This document shows positions 6,216 through 13,480 of a DNA stretch of 13,846 bases, piece after piece; positions within the stretch are counted from its first letter, which is position 1, and the number at the start of each line of letters is the position of its first letter. The notes below the pieces were generated by a model. The model worked only from the letters and a program-made list of their open reading frames with translations, did not search any database and was not told the DNA's origin. The DNA comes from Anaerolineaceae bacterium (GTDB lineage: Bacteria; Chloroflexota; Anaerolineae; Anaerolineales; Anaerolineaceae). The DNA is taken from the NCBI GenBank assembly GCA_028714615.1, contig JAQTMA010000106.1, positions 1-13,846 of the forward strand, given 5' to 3'. A program made the translations under genes and the position numbers.

Positions 6216-6673
6216 TCCGGTCAAAACGTACAACTTCATTTTTGCTGGCATTGGTCCTCGTTCTGAGCTCGGTAACAGTCGCCCAAGCAGTGAACTATAT
6301 TCCTGGGACAGATATCCCAGCATATACCAATAACGAAGCTTACTGGCACGGCGAAGTAGGATATTTCGATACAGCCAGCGAGAGCCTCACAGATGGCAGG
6401 GCGATTTATCGGCTGGGCTGGAGCGTCCGGACCAATCAGCAGGTTTGTGGCGGAACGGTGGTCTACGGCTATCCACTTAGCCCAACCCTGGTGTACAATG
6501 CTAGCTATGCCTACGTTGGCCCGGCACAGTCACGATCCGATTTAAAGCCCTGCCCCTATGGCGGGAACCGGGTCATTCAAGTGGCCGTCCGGCACCAGTA
6601 CACCGCCACCAGCGGCTCTGCCGACTATTTTCAGAATGGAGTGGGGCTACTGGATATCCCTGATAATCCCTAA
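6212..6673 (+). CDS. Small secreted protein of unknown function
   Basis: 153 residues with a clear signal peptide: a basic start MIRSKR, a hydrophobic core to about residue 22, and probable cleavage after AQA (residue 26). The mature domain of about 127 residues is rich in Tyr, Gly, Val and Thr and looks beta-stranded. It has two cysteines (79 and 114) that could form one disulfide outside the cell. No family is recognised. Its ATG overlaps the stop of the upstream gene (ATGA), and a strong ribosome binding site, GGAGGTAA, sits inside the upstream gene's last codons. It is the last gene before a strong terminator, so this is a two-gene unit. The joint export suggests a shared extracellular role, possibly as a pair. 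Confidence 0.78.
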   Translation: MIRSKRTTSFLLALVLVLSSVTVAQAVNYIPGTDIPAYTNNEAYWHGEVGYFDTASESLTDGRAIYRLGWSVRTNQQVCGGTVVYGYPLSPTLVYNASYAYVGPAQSRSDLKPCPYGGNRVIQVAVRHQYTATSGSADYFQNGVGLLDIPDNP

Positions 6674-6697
6674 ACACCTCACTTCAACCGGTTCAGA

Positions 6698-6732
6698 AAA
6701 AACTCCCTGGCGAATGCTCTCAGGGAGTTTTT
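6698..6732. terminator. Strong intrinsic terminator, possibly bidirectional
   Basis: AAAAACTCCCTG (6698-6709) pairs perfectly with CAGGGAGTTTTT (6721-6732) across an 11-base loop. The T-run follows the GC-rich part of the stem on the plus strand, and the A-run before it gives the same on the minus strand. It lies 24 bases after the stop of the 153-residue secreted protein gene and separates that operon from the sigma factor gene. Confidence 0.88.
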
Positions 6733-6970
6733 CATCGGATTATTTTCTCCGGTTCTGGCGCCGACCCGGATTAGAATTAATTGGTCCTTGGGTTCGATTG
6801 AATTCTCCACTCCGCCGGAACCATTTCCAGCCGATTTACGCCTGATCTCCAGTTCGCTTTCTGCACCAACCGATTGGCCAACGCCTGGTCATAGGTTTTG
6901 TCCGATTTTTCTTTCTGCTCCGTTAATTTAACAGAAGCGCTTCGAAACCGATCCTTTCAGGAGACAATTC
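6733..6970. other. Intergenic stretch ahead of the sigma factor gene
   Basis: About 240 bases with no supported gene. It should hold the promoter of the sigma/anti-sigma operon. TTGTCC (6898-6903) with GTTAAT 18 bases further on (6922-6927) is possible but weak. GGAACC at 6817 resembles an ECF -35 box, but no matching -10 lies at the usual distance. Confidence 0.4.
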
Positions 6971-7543
6971 ATGAGCGAACCAACGTCTGCCTTGATGGAC
7001 ACGCCGCGTGTCCATGAGCAAGAGACAAACCTGGTGTTGGCGGCGCAGCGTGATCGGACCCAGTTCAAGAACCTGTATCTACATTGGGTTCAGCCGGTCT
7101 ATCAATATATCTTCTATCGGGTACAGAATGAAGCCGATGCCGAAGATTTGACTTCCCAGGTCTTTCTCAAAGTGATCGAAGAATTGCCACACTATCAACA
7201 TCGGGGCTCTTTCGCTGCCTGGTTGTTCACTATTGGGCGGAATTTAACCTACGACTTGTTCCGTAAAGCCTCCCGGGAGATTCCTTTGGAGTCCGCCGAT
7301 CAGGTTCCGGAAAATCCCGATCTGCTTGCCCAGACAATTTCCACAGACGAACGCCAGCGCCTCTATCGCTCGATCCGATCTCTGGTAGTTGAGGATCAGG
7401 AATTGATCCGCCTGCGTTTTATTGCCGAACTCAGCTATGCAGAAATCGGTGAAGTTTTGGGAAAACGAGAAGATACCATTGGCAAGGCTATAAACCGGTT
7501 GCTCGTTCGGTTGCATAATCAACTGGAGGACAAACATGACTGA
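6971..7543 (+). CDS. ECF-type RNA polymerase sigma factor
   Basis: 190 residues, the usual ECF length. Region 2 spans about 31-100, with the core-binding and -10 recognition part visible as [13 protein letters not shown] (56-68) and [18 protein letters not shown] (81-98). Region 4 spans about 125-185, with the helix-turn-helix [20 protein letters not shown] (154-173) that reads the -35 element. There is no region 3, as in all ECF factors. AGGAGA precedes the ATG. The last codons overlap the first eight bases of the next gene, which encodes a membrane-bound protein of anti-sigma type; this is the classic arrangement of a sigma factor held at the membrane until a signal arrives. The first 20 residues are polar and probably disordered. 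The regulon cannot be read from the window, though the upstream secreted-protein operon is a natural candidate. Confidence 0.92.
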   Translation: MSEPTSALMDTPRVHEQETNLVLAAQRDRTQFKNLYLHWVQPVYQYIFYRVQNEADAEDLTSQVFLKVIEELPHYQHRGSFAAWLFTIGRNLTYDLFRKASREIPLESADQVPENPDLLAQTISTDERQRLYRSIRSLVVEDQELIRLRFIAELSYAEIGEVLGKREDTIGKAINRLLVRLHNQLEDKHD

Positions 7544-9653
7544 TCCAATCCCTTCCGCATTTGAAGAAATGATTCGGGATGCAGTTAGCCAGCCGCTGGC
7601 CAACCCTGAATTTGTTAACTCACTTTGGACTGAACTTGCCCATTCTACAGTTCGCCGACCGACTCTCGGAGAGAAAGTAGCCTCGGCTCTGCGACCAGCC
7701 TGGCGAGTAGCGATCCCGGTTGCCCTCGTTTTAGTTATCCTGTATGCCACTGTCGGCCCCCAGCGGGTAATGGCCGCAGTTCAGACTTTGTTCGATTATT
7801 TACCCGGTGTTGGGGCGGTCCAAAACCTTAACCGCGCGAAGGTGCTCGGTAAGCCCGTCCAGCTCCAACAAAATGGAATTACGGTCACCGTCGAAAACCT
7901 GACCGCTACACAGGAACGCACCTGGCTGCGCCTCAAGGTTGAGGGATGGGCCCCTGACCCACATTGGGCCGATACCCCCGAGGGTCAGAATCACGAGCCT
8001 ATCCTCTCCCTGCCCGGCCAAGCTGCGATCGTCGCCAACAACAGCGATGTCTATCTGGGCAACGTCTTGTTTGCGGAATACCAGTTTGCCCCCTTACCAT
8101 CCGATGCGGATCAGGTCACCCTACTGCTGGATCAGCTCCCGCACACGGCTTTCGGCAGCGCTCCCCAGGACTGGCGTTTCACACTAACCCTGCGACAAGC
8201 CACCGCTCAAGACATGCTGCCGGATGCCGGGATCGCTCCATTGAGCAGCCCATCATATAACGGGATCCGCCTTTCCATCGTTCAGGTCTTCCAAGATGCC
8301 GATCAAACCCTGCTCACCATCCGTCTCGATACCCCCACGCTCAATGACTCCCTGGACCCAGCCTGGACCTCGCAGCTCTCACTGCGCAGTCTACAAGGCC
8401 AGATCTACCCGCTCACTTTGCAAGCGACCCAGGGTGACCGCACGGCCACCTTCCGCACCCGGGCTTTCCACGCCTCCCAAGACATGACCTTGCGACTAGA
8501 GCAAATGTTTCTGATAGAAAGCCAGCCTACAGCGGACAGCGCCCCAGCCTTCATCTTCGATCCGGGTCCGGATGCCCAAATCGGGAAGCACTGGGCTCTC
8601 AACCAGGTATTGGAAAGTGGACGCTTCCGTTTGCACGTCGTCGGCGCCGATCTGGAGACCACCCCGGATAGCGAGCCGCTCCTCGTCTTTTCCGTCGACC
8701 GCCCCGGCAATGACGTCCGCGGAGTGATGCTGGACTGTTCCAGCCCGCTTTGCCTAAGCGCGCAAACCGACGATCTCGCCCTACCAATGCGCCATCAGTT
8801 CCAGCCCACCGTTACCTTGAAGGGATTACCCCAAGAACACTTGAAGATCTCGCTCGGCAATTTGTATTACACCGTTACCGGGCCTTGGGAAGCCGGTTGG
8901 CATGCACAGGGAATACCAGCGCCTAGCCAAACTGCCACCTCACGACCATCCCTGCAGCCGCTCTCCACCATGGTGCCATCCCCTACCACCCCGGCCCAGC
9001 CCGATAGTCCCGTAGCGCTCCTGCAAAAAAACTACCGGGCATTGTATGGCCAACCGGGCTGGGTTTATGTGCGCTCCGAGAGCATCGAGCCTGAGAACAG
9101 CCCGGATTACCAGAACGAAACGTTTGGCCCGGCTCACGCAATCGACGAATCCTGGCAGTACATTGACGCCGATGGTCTGATCCAACAACAGGTCTGGATC
9201 GAAACCAGCCCGGATGGGAGGGTTTGGCACAAGATCGCCCGCGATGGACCGACCCAGGTTGATTTCATCGCCGGCACATCCATTGAAGATCCCAGCATGG
9301 TCGTTCGCCCCCAGGCAGATCCATTGAGCAACTCGATCGAAAACGCCCAAAAGTACCATCTCCAATTTTCCCAGGAAAAGACCACTCTGGAGGATCGTTC
9401 CTGCTGGCTGGTGCGCTTGGCTACGGTTTTTGACCCGCCCACGACAATTGCTCCACACGCCAAGCAGGTTAGCCGGAGTGAAACCCGGACCTGGATTGAT
9501 CGAGAAACAGGCCAGATCCTCCAATTCCAAACGGTCTTCACCTTCGTGGATGGAGAAGAACAAGCGATACAGACCATGCGCTATCACATCAAAGAACGCA
9601 TCGATACCCCACCACAAGAGATCCTGGACCTGCTCAAACAAGTCAATCCGTAG
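7536..9653 (+). CDS. Large anti-sigma-like membrane sensor with duplicated secreted domain
   Basis: 705 residues. An N-terminal cytoplasmic part (1-55) should bind the sigma factor; it lacks the HxxxCxxC zinc motif of classical ZAS anti-sigma domains. A single membrane helix follows (about 57-73, [13 protein letters not shown]), then [20 protein letters not shown], a signature I associate with DUF4179-like anti-sigma ectodomains. The outer region holds a beta-rich section (about 100-455), a Pro/Ser/Thr-rich linker (about 461-491), and a C-terminal domain (about 492-705) related to the secreted protein encoded at 5334-6215. The ATG lies within the sigma gene (8-base overlap) behind GGAGG, implying translational coupling. 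The ectodomain is far larger than in most anti-sigma factors, which suggests sensing of a surface polymer or protein partner. The sigma-binding role is inferred from position and architecture, not from a recognised motif. Confidence 0.82.
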   Translation: MTDPIPSAFEEMIRDAVSQPLANPEFVNSLWTELAHSTVRRPTLGEKVASALRPAWRVAIPVALVLVILYATVGPQRVMAAVQTLFDYLPGVGAVQNLNRAKVLGKPVQLQQNGITVTVENLTATQERTWLRLKVEGWAPDPHWADTPEGQNHEPILSLPGQAAIVANNSDVYLGNVLFAEYQFAPLPSDADQVTLLLDQLPHTAFGSAPQDWRFTLTLRQATAQDMLPDAGIAPLSSPSYNGIRLSIVQVFQDADQTLLTIRLDTPTLNDSLDPAWTSQLSLRSLQGQIYPLTLQATQGDRTATFRTRAFHASQDMTLRLEQMFLIESQPTADSAPAFIFDPGPDAQIGKHWALNQVLESGRFRLHVVGADLETTPDSEPLLVFSVDRPGNDVRGVMLDCSSPLCLSAQTDDLALPMRHQFQPTVTLKGLPQEHLKISLGNLYYTVTGPWEAGWHAQGIPAPSQTATSRPSLQPLSTMVPSPTTPAQPDSPVALLQKNYRALYGQPGWVYVRSESIEPENSPDYQNETFGPAHAIDESWQYIDADGLIQQQVWIETSPDGRVWHKIARDGPTQVDFIAGTSIEDPSMVVRPQADPLSNSIENAQKYHLQFSQEKTTLEDRSCWLVRLATVFDPPTTIAPHAKQVSRSETRTWIDRETGQILQFQTVFTFVDGEEQAIQTMRYHIKERIDTPPQEILDLLKQVNP

Positions 9654-9654
9654 A

Positions 9655-9716
9655 CCTGGATCATATCCGGGCATGGGATCCAGGGTGTACACGAATCCCG
9701 TGCCCGCCAGATCTGG
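9655..9716. promoter_or_regulatory. Dense cluster of palindromes between anti-sigma and response regulator genes
   Basis: Three overlapping structures. CCTGGATC (9655-9662) pairs with GATCCAGG (9677-9684). CGGGCATGGGAT (9668-9679) pairs with ATCCCGTGCCCG (9695-9706), 12 bp counting one G-U pair, with the palindrome GTGTACAC in the loop. CCAGATCTGG (9707-9716) is self-complementary. The first two exclude each other. There is no T-run, so these look more like operator sites or an RNA switch than a terminator. The response regulator gene starts 72 bases further on. Confidence 0.45.
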
Positions 9717-9788
9717 ATGTCGTTCTATTCGTAAAAAGATCGGAAAAACCAGGCTTTTGAGATCATTCAAGCCGCAAGGAAGAGGACA

Positions 9789-10433
9789 ATGCCAACCACA
9801 TTATTGATTTCGGATGATCAGCCCTTGGTCCGCTCTGGGATGCGCAGCGAGCTAATGCATTACCCGGAGTTTAGTGTCGTGGGAGAAGCAGCCGACGCGG
9901 ATGAGACAATACGGCAAACCCTCCATTTGCAGCCAGATATCCTCATCCTAGAAATCCAAATGGCGAACGTCAATCTTCTAGATCTCAATCAAGTGTATCG
10001 CCGGGAATTTGAGAAAAACCTGCGTGTGGTTGTGATCACATCGAATCACAACCCGGAAACGATTGAATTGGCTTTGATTTCAGGTGCACGTGGATACGTC
10101 TTGAAGGAGGAAGAACCGGCAGTAATTATCGAGGCCATTCGGATGGCCATGGAGGGCAAGCTCTGGCTTAGTCCAGCTGCGGTTAAGCTGATGACCATCC
10201 TTCTAGCCGCTCACTCGGCAAAAAACATACTTCCTTTGAGTGAGCGAGAGTTGGAAATCTTGAGCCTGCTTGGTCAGGGGATGAAGAATACCCAGGTCGC
10301 TGGAAAACTTAGCATCGCAGAAAGGACCGTGCGCTATCATGTTGAACAAGTGATTAACAAATTGGGGGTCAATAACCGAGTCGAGGCAGTTGCTAAGGCC
10401 ACCCAAAACGGCTGGATCTCTTATTACCCTTAA
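9789..10433 (+). CDS. NarL/FixJ-type response regulator with Glu at the phospho-acceptor site
   Basis: 214 residues, the normal length. The receiver domain (1-120) keeps the acidic pair D9/D10, the conserved T84 and K106 (GYVLK). The residue that should be the phosphorylated aspartate is glutamate: the strand reads PDILILEIQM, putting E55 where families have LDIxMP, and the usual MPG after it is replaced by MANV. Glutamate at this site often mimics phosphorylation. The C-terminal LuxR-type helix-turn-helix (about 148-210) is intact, with LSERELEILSLLGQGM and a recognition helix around RTVRYHVEQVINKLGV. It should bind DNA as a dimer. No histidine kinase lies in the window. The ATG follows GGAAGAGGA. 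The gene stands alone between the palindrome cluster and an IS630 relic. Confidence 0.9.
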   Translation: MPTTLLISDDQPLVRSGMRSELMHYPEFSVVGEAADADETIRQTLHLQPDILILEIQMANVNLLDLNQVYRREFEKNLRVVVITSNHNPETIELALISGARGYVLKEEEPAVIIEAIRMAMEGKLWLSPAAVKLMTILLAAHSAKNILPLSERELEILSLLGQGMKNTQVAGKLSIAERTVRYHVEQVINKLGVNNRVEAVAKATQNGWISYYP

Positions 10434-10461
10434 TTGATAGTAACCTACCTCCCTTGACAAC

Positions 10462-11244
10462 CTACTAGTCTGTCAACAGATAGTTGACTTATCATTTTGA
10501 TTAGTGTAACCTCACGCGAAAAAGGAATTTCAATTAGAGGTTACAGGGATGAAACGGTTATATAACGTCACATTGACCGAAAAAGAACGTCACGACCTTC
10601 ACAAATTGATTTCCGTTGGGTAACACCCCGCCCAAAAATTGGCGCATGCACGCATCTTGCTCAATGCGGATACGGCTTTTGGGCAACCGAAATTGAGTGA
10701 CCAGGCCATTGCCCAAGCCTAAGAAGTCGGCGCCTCCACGGTCTCGCGGGTACGACGACACTTTGTTGAAAAGAGGTTCGAAGCGGTGCTCAATCCGCGT
10801 TTTGTCGAGCGCCGCCACATTCCGAAAGTCGATGGGGAGGCCGAAGCCCATCTGGTGGCTCTGGTGTGCAGCCCGCCGCCCGAAGGACACACGCGCTGGA
10901 CCTTGCGTCTACTGGCCGAAAAAATGGTCGAGTTGGAGTATCTCGACAGTCTCTCCCATGAATTGGTGCGTCGGGTGCTAAATAAATGAACTTAAGCCTT
11001 GGCTGAAAGCGGAATGGTGCATTCCACCCAAAGCCAGTGGGAAGTTTGTCGGCGACACGGAAGATGTTCTGGAGATCTATCAGCGCCCTTAAGACCCCCT
11101 CCGACCGCAGGCCTGCATGGATGAAACCAGCAAACAACTGGTTAGCGAGGTGAACCCACCTCTGCCGGCTAATCCCGGTCAAGAGGATGCCCGCATCAAG
11201 TTGAAACACCTTTATCCATCAATCGTCTGTTGACATACTACTAG
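10462..11244 (+). mobile_element. Internally deleted IS630-family element (copy 2)
   Basis: Left end CTACTAGTCTGTCAACAGAT; the right end in complement reads CTAGTAGTATGTCAACAGAC. Within the 20 bases after the TA (10468-10487 against the complement of 11219-11238), 16 positions agree. TA lies at 10466-10467 and 11239-11240. At 783 bases it is about 400 shorter than copy 1. The coding part jumps from a position equivalent to about 4350 in copy 1 (CCGGTCAAG at about 11175-11183) straight to the part equivalent to 4806, losing most of the catalytic domain. Such non-autonomous forms can be moved by a transposase acting in trans while their ends are intact. Confidence 0.8.
10549..11233 (+). pseudogene. 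IS630-family transposase remnant, deleted and stop-ridden
   Basis: Starts MKRLYNVTLTEKERHDLHKL, then meets a stop (TAA near 10621), continues through a worn helix-turn-helix region with a second stop near 10720, and reads well through HTRWTLRLLAEKMVELEYL and HELVRRVLNK. A frameshift near 10987 leads to ELKPWLKAEWCIPP, TEDVLEIYQRP, another stop near 11091, and ETSKQLVSEVNPPLPANPGQ. The next codons are EDARIKLKHLYPSI, the extreme C-terminus, so about 150 residues including the second and third catalytic acids are missing. It is clearly related to the transposase at 3739-4853 but strongly diverged in the shared coding part. Confidence 0.8.
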
Positions 11245-11307
11245 TTCCCACCGCCCATCAGAGATGAGATTATACTTATTACAATTACCTACAAGGAGGA
11301 TCCGGTT

Positions 11308-12312
11308 ATGCGTGTACTCTTCATTGGTGGAACGGGGATCATCAGCTCTGGTTGCACCAGAATTGCAATGCAGCAGGGGATTGAACTTTACCATTTCAAC
11401 CGCGGTCAAACGCTCCGACCTGTACCTGCAGGGGTGCAGGTCCTGCTTGGAGATTATCGTGACCCAAAAGATCGGCAGCGTTTACTCGGCAGCCTGACCT
11501 TTGATGTCGTCGTAGATTGGATTGCGTATACACCCGACCAGGTGAAGGATGACCTGGATTTCTTCCGCGGTCGTACCGGTCAGTATATCTTCATCAGCAC
11601 GGCTTCCGCGTACCAGAAACCGATCAGAGCTCTCCCCATCACCGAATCGACCCCTTTGTACAATCCTTATTGGCAGTACTCGCGCAATAAAATTGCTTGC
11701 GAAGACCTGTTGATGCAAACCTACCGCTCTGAGGGCTACCCCATCACCATCGTCCGTCCCTCCCATACCTACGATCCAGCGCATGTGCCCGTAGAGGGCA
11801 GCTACACCACCATCGATCGCATGCGCCGTGGTTTACCCGTTATCGTACCCGGGGATGGAACATCTCTGTGGGTGCTGACCCACCACCTGGATTTCGCCCG
11901 CGGCTTCATCGGACTGCTCGCCAATCCCCATGCAATTGGAGATGCGGTGCACATCACATCCGACGAATTGATCACCTGGAACCAGATCTACACTAGCCTG
12001 GCCGATGCAGCAGGAGTGCAACCCGATCTGGTGCATATCCCTTCCGAATTAATCAACGCTTACGATCCAGACTGGGGGGCGGGATTGATCGGGGATAAAG
12101 CCAACAGCGTCATTTTCGACAATTCAAAAATCAAGCGGCTGGTACCCGGTTTCAGCGCCAGCATTCCATTCCACCAGGGCGCCCGCGAGATCATCGCCTG
12201 GCATGACGCAGATCCAAGCCGCCAGGGCTTGGATGAACATTTCAACCAGCTTACCACCCGCATTTTGACGGCTTATCATCGCGCCCGGCCAGTGACCGAA
12301 AGCGGCCAGTAA
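11308..12312 (+). CDS. NAD-dependent epimerase/dehydratase, extended SDR family
   Basis: 334 residues. The N-terminal Rossmann fold carries GGTGIIS (7-13), the GxxGxxG-type nucleotide site with the last glycine replaced by serine. The catalytic set of extended SDRs is visible: a serine in ISTASAYQ (about 97-100), Y124 and K128 in YSRNK. The C-terminal part (about 190-320) should bind the substrate. Members act on nucleotide sugars or related compounds; some of similar shape (CSP41-like) bind RNA, so the substrate is not assigned. The start is well supported by AAGGAGGA at 11292-11299. A TATACT (11271-11276) could be a -10 box, but no -35 lies at the right distance; the promoter may be partly supplied by the adjoining IS end. 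The acetyltransferase gene follows after 18 bases, so the two are probably co-transcribed. Confidence 0.87.
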   Translation: MRVLFIGGTGIISSGCTRIAMQQGIELYHFNRGQTLRPVPAGVQVLLGDYRDPKDRQRLLGSLTFDVVVDWIAYTPDQVKDDLDFFRGRTGQYIFISTASAYQKPIRALPITESTPLYNPYWQYSRNKIACEDLLMQTYRSEGYPITIVRPSHTYDPAHVPVEGSYTTIDRMRRGLPVIVPGDGTSLWVLTHHLDFARGFIGLLANPHAIGDAVHITSDELITWNQIYTSLADAAGVQPDLVHIPSELINAYDPDWGAGLIGDKANSVIFDNSKIKRLVPGFSASIPFHQGAREIIAWHDADPSRQGLDEHFNQLTTRILTAYHRARPVTESGQ

Positions 12313-12330
12313 TTCTTCTGGAGACACCTT

Positions 12331-12918
12331 ATGCCAGGTCTGACCATCCCGCAACTCTTCCCCAGGCTTGAAACCGAGCGGTTGATGCTCCGCGAGATAA
12401 CCCGCGCCGATCGCGAATCCGTTTTCCGGATCTACTCGGATGAAATGGTGACCGATACCCTCACCATTCCACCGTTGAAGTCCCTTTACGAATCCGAAAA
12501 CCTGATCATCGGCTGGGACGAGCAATTCGAGCACAAACAAGGCATCCGTTGGGGCGTCATTGACAAAGATGAGAATTGCCTCATCGGCACATGCGGATAC
12601 CAGGCCTGGCAACGCAGTATGCGTGGGGAGATCGGGTATGACCTGGGGCGGGCGTGCTGGGGCAAAGGGCTCATGGGTGAAGCCCTCAACAGTATCCTGG
12701 CATATGGCTTCGAAGAAGTCGGCCTCAACCGCATCGAAGCTTTCGTGGACCCTGCCAACGATCGCTCCATCCACTTACTTAACCGCATGGGTTTCCGGCG
12801 CGAAGGCCTGCTCCGCGAGTATGGATATTGGAAGGGGCGCTTCTGGGATCAGATCTGTTATGCAATGCTGAAACGTGAGTGGCAAGTGATTTCCATTCAA
12901 GCAGAAAAGGAGTCATAA
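12331..12918 (+). CDS. GNAT-family N-acetyltransferase, RimJ/RimL type
   Basis: 195 residues. It opens with the typical FPRLETERLMLREITRAD of the RimJ/RimL/SpeG-like group of GNATs, followed by the central sheet (IGTCGYQAW, 85-93; GEIGYDLG, 99-106). The acetyl-CoA loop is R-ACWGKGLMGEAL (107-119). The C-terminal half has the usual NRIEAFVDPANDRSIHLLNR (133-152), MGFRREGLLREY (153-164) and a final strand. It transfers acetyl from acetyl-CoA to an amino group; the acceptor could be a ribosomal protein N-terminus, a small metabolite or an antibiotic, and cannot be told from sequence. The ATG follows GGAGA. The gene sits 18 bases after the SDR gene. Confidence 0.9.
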   Translation: MPGLTIPQLFPRLETERLMLREITRADRESVFRIYSDEMVTDTLTIPPLKSLYESENLIIGWDEQFEHKQGIRWGVIDKDENCLIGTCGYQAWQRSMRGEIGYDLGRACWGKGLMGEALNSILAYGFEEVGLNRIEAFVDPANDRSIHLLNRMGFRREGLLREYGYWKGRFWDQICYAMLKREWQVISIQAEKES

Positions 12919-12949
12919 TACAGGAAAGGGGAAGAAGGTAACTTCGCAG

Positions 12950-13105
12950 ATGCACCGGGTGCAATTTCACAAGAGCATGTTTGCATTGCGGAAAGATTTG
13001 ACCGGTCTCCTGGAAGGTGGTCCGGTAGCCTTCAACCAGGGATTGAAACCCTACCAGATGAGCGACCTGTCCGAGTCAGCCAATCCGAACCCGCGGGTTC
13101 GCTAG
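12950..13105 (+). CDS. Doubtful 51-residue ORF
   Basis: ATG to TAG, 51 codons, beginning MHRVQFHKSMFALRKDL and ending PNPRVR. It lies between the acetyltransferase and the ABM-like gene. The frame is also open upstream into the acetyltransferase gene, so it could be the tail of a decayed gene. The only possible ribosome binding site (AGAAGG) is about 10 bases or more from the ATG. The last codons lie on a 16-bp palindrome. No family is recognised; it may be non-coding. Confidence 0.25.
   Translation: MHRVQFHKSMFALRKDLTGLLEGGPVAFNQGLKPYQMSDLSESANPNPRVR
13086..13101. promoter_or_regulatory. Perfect 16-bp palindrome, possible operator
   Basis: CGAACCCGCGGGTTCG is fully self-complementary. It lies 69 bases before the ATG of the ABM-like gene at 13170, a reasonable place for a dimeric regulator. 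A short GCCAA/TTGGC pair follows. No T-run, so not a terminator. Confidence 0.4.
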
Positions 13106-13169
13106 CCAAATCATCGCTGGTTGGCACAAGTGTTGTCGAATAATACTGGTATCCGAAAGGAGTTGGTTT

Positions 13170-13442
13170 ATGATTATGCATATGACGATCCGCCAACCGG
13201 AGCCTGACAAGGAAGAGGCTCTTTTGGCAGCGATGCACAATTTTGGATTAAAGGTACGTGGACGTCCAGGAATCATGGGGGCGCATACCCTCAAAGATAT
13301 GGACAGCGGGTGTTTGGTTGAAGTAGTCGTATGGGCGAATAAGGAAGCCTATCTGATCGCTCAACCTGAGGTAGAGAGATTTGAGAACTTTGCCGATCTT
13401 GAGATTGCCCAACCTAAAGTTTATCACCTCGAAGAAATCTGA
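13170..13442 (+). CDS. Small ABM-like dimeric alpha/beta-barrel protein
   Basis: 90 residues with the layout of the antibiotic biosynthesis monooxygenase-like (ferredoxin-fold) superfamily: first strand MIMHMTIRQP, helix DKEEALLAAMHNFGLKV, then GRPGIMGAHTLKDMDSGCLV and EVVVWANKEAYLIAQ, where the W-A-N-K-E-A stretch fits the usual 'W.s.eAf..H' region, and a last strand near KVYHLEEI. Members form dimers and act as cofactor-free oxygenases, haem-degrading enzymes or simple small-molecule binders. The conserved histidine or asparagine of the better-known enzymes is not evident, so catalysis is uncertain. The start is supported by AAAGGAG seven bases upstream; two further ATGs follow in frame within 12 bases. 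It is followed by the poly-gamma-glutamate hydrolase-like gene after 38 bases. Confidence 0.65.
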   Translation: MIMHMTIRQPEPDKEEALLAAMHNFGLKVRGRPGIMGAHTLKDMDSGCLVEVVVWANKEAYLIAQPEVERFENFADLEIAQPKVYHLEEI

Positions 13443-13480
13443 TCCACGGCCCTCGACTAACCCACCCAGGAGAGCCAGTC

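Noticed and set aside
6817..6846. ECF-type autoregulatory promoter (GGAACC) upstream of the sigma gene
   Set aside because: The spacing to any -10-like element is wrong and the same pattern is not found before 5334, so there is no support for a shared ECF promoter.
8940..9770. 276-codon minus-strand open frame under the anti-sigma gene
   Set aside because: It is the antisense of the sensor's C-terminal domain, whose own frame shows homology to the secreted neighbour; the antisense product has no motif.
11230..11276. Promoter made from the IS-end TTGACA and TATACT ahead of the SDR gene
   Set aside because: The spacer would be 35 bases, about twice the workable length.
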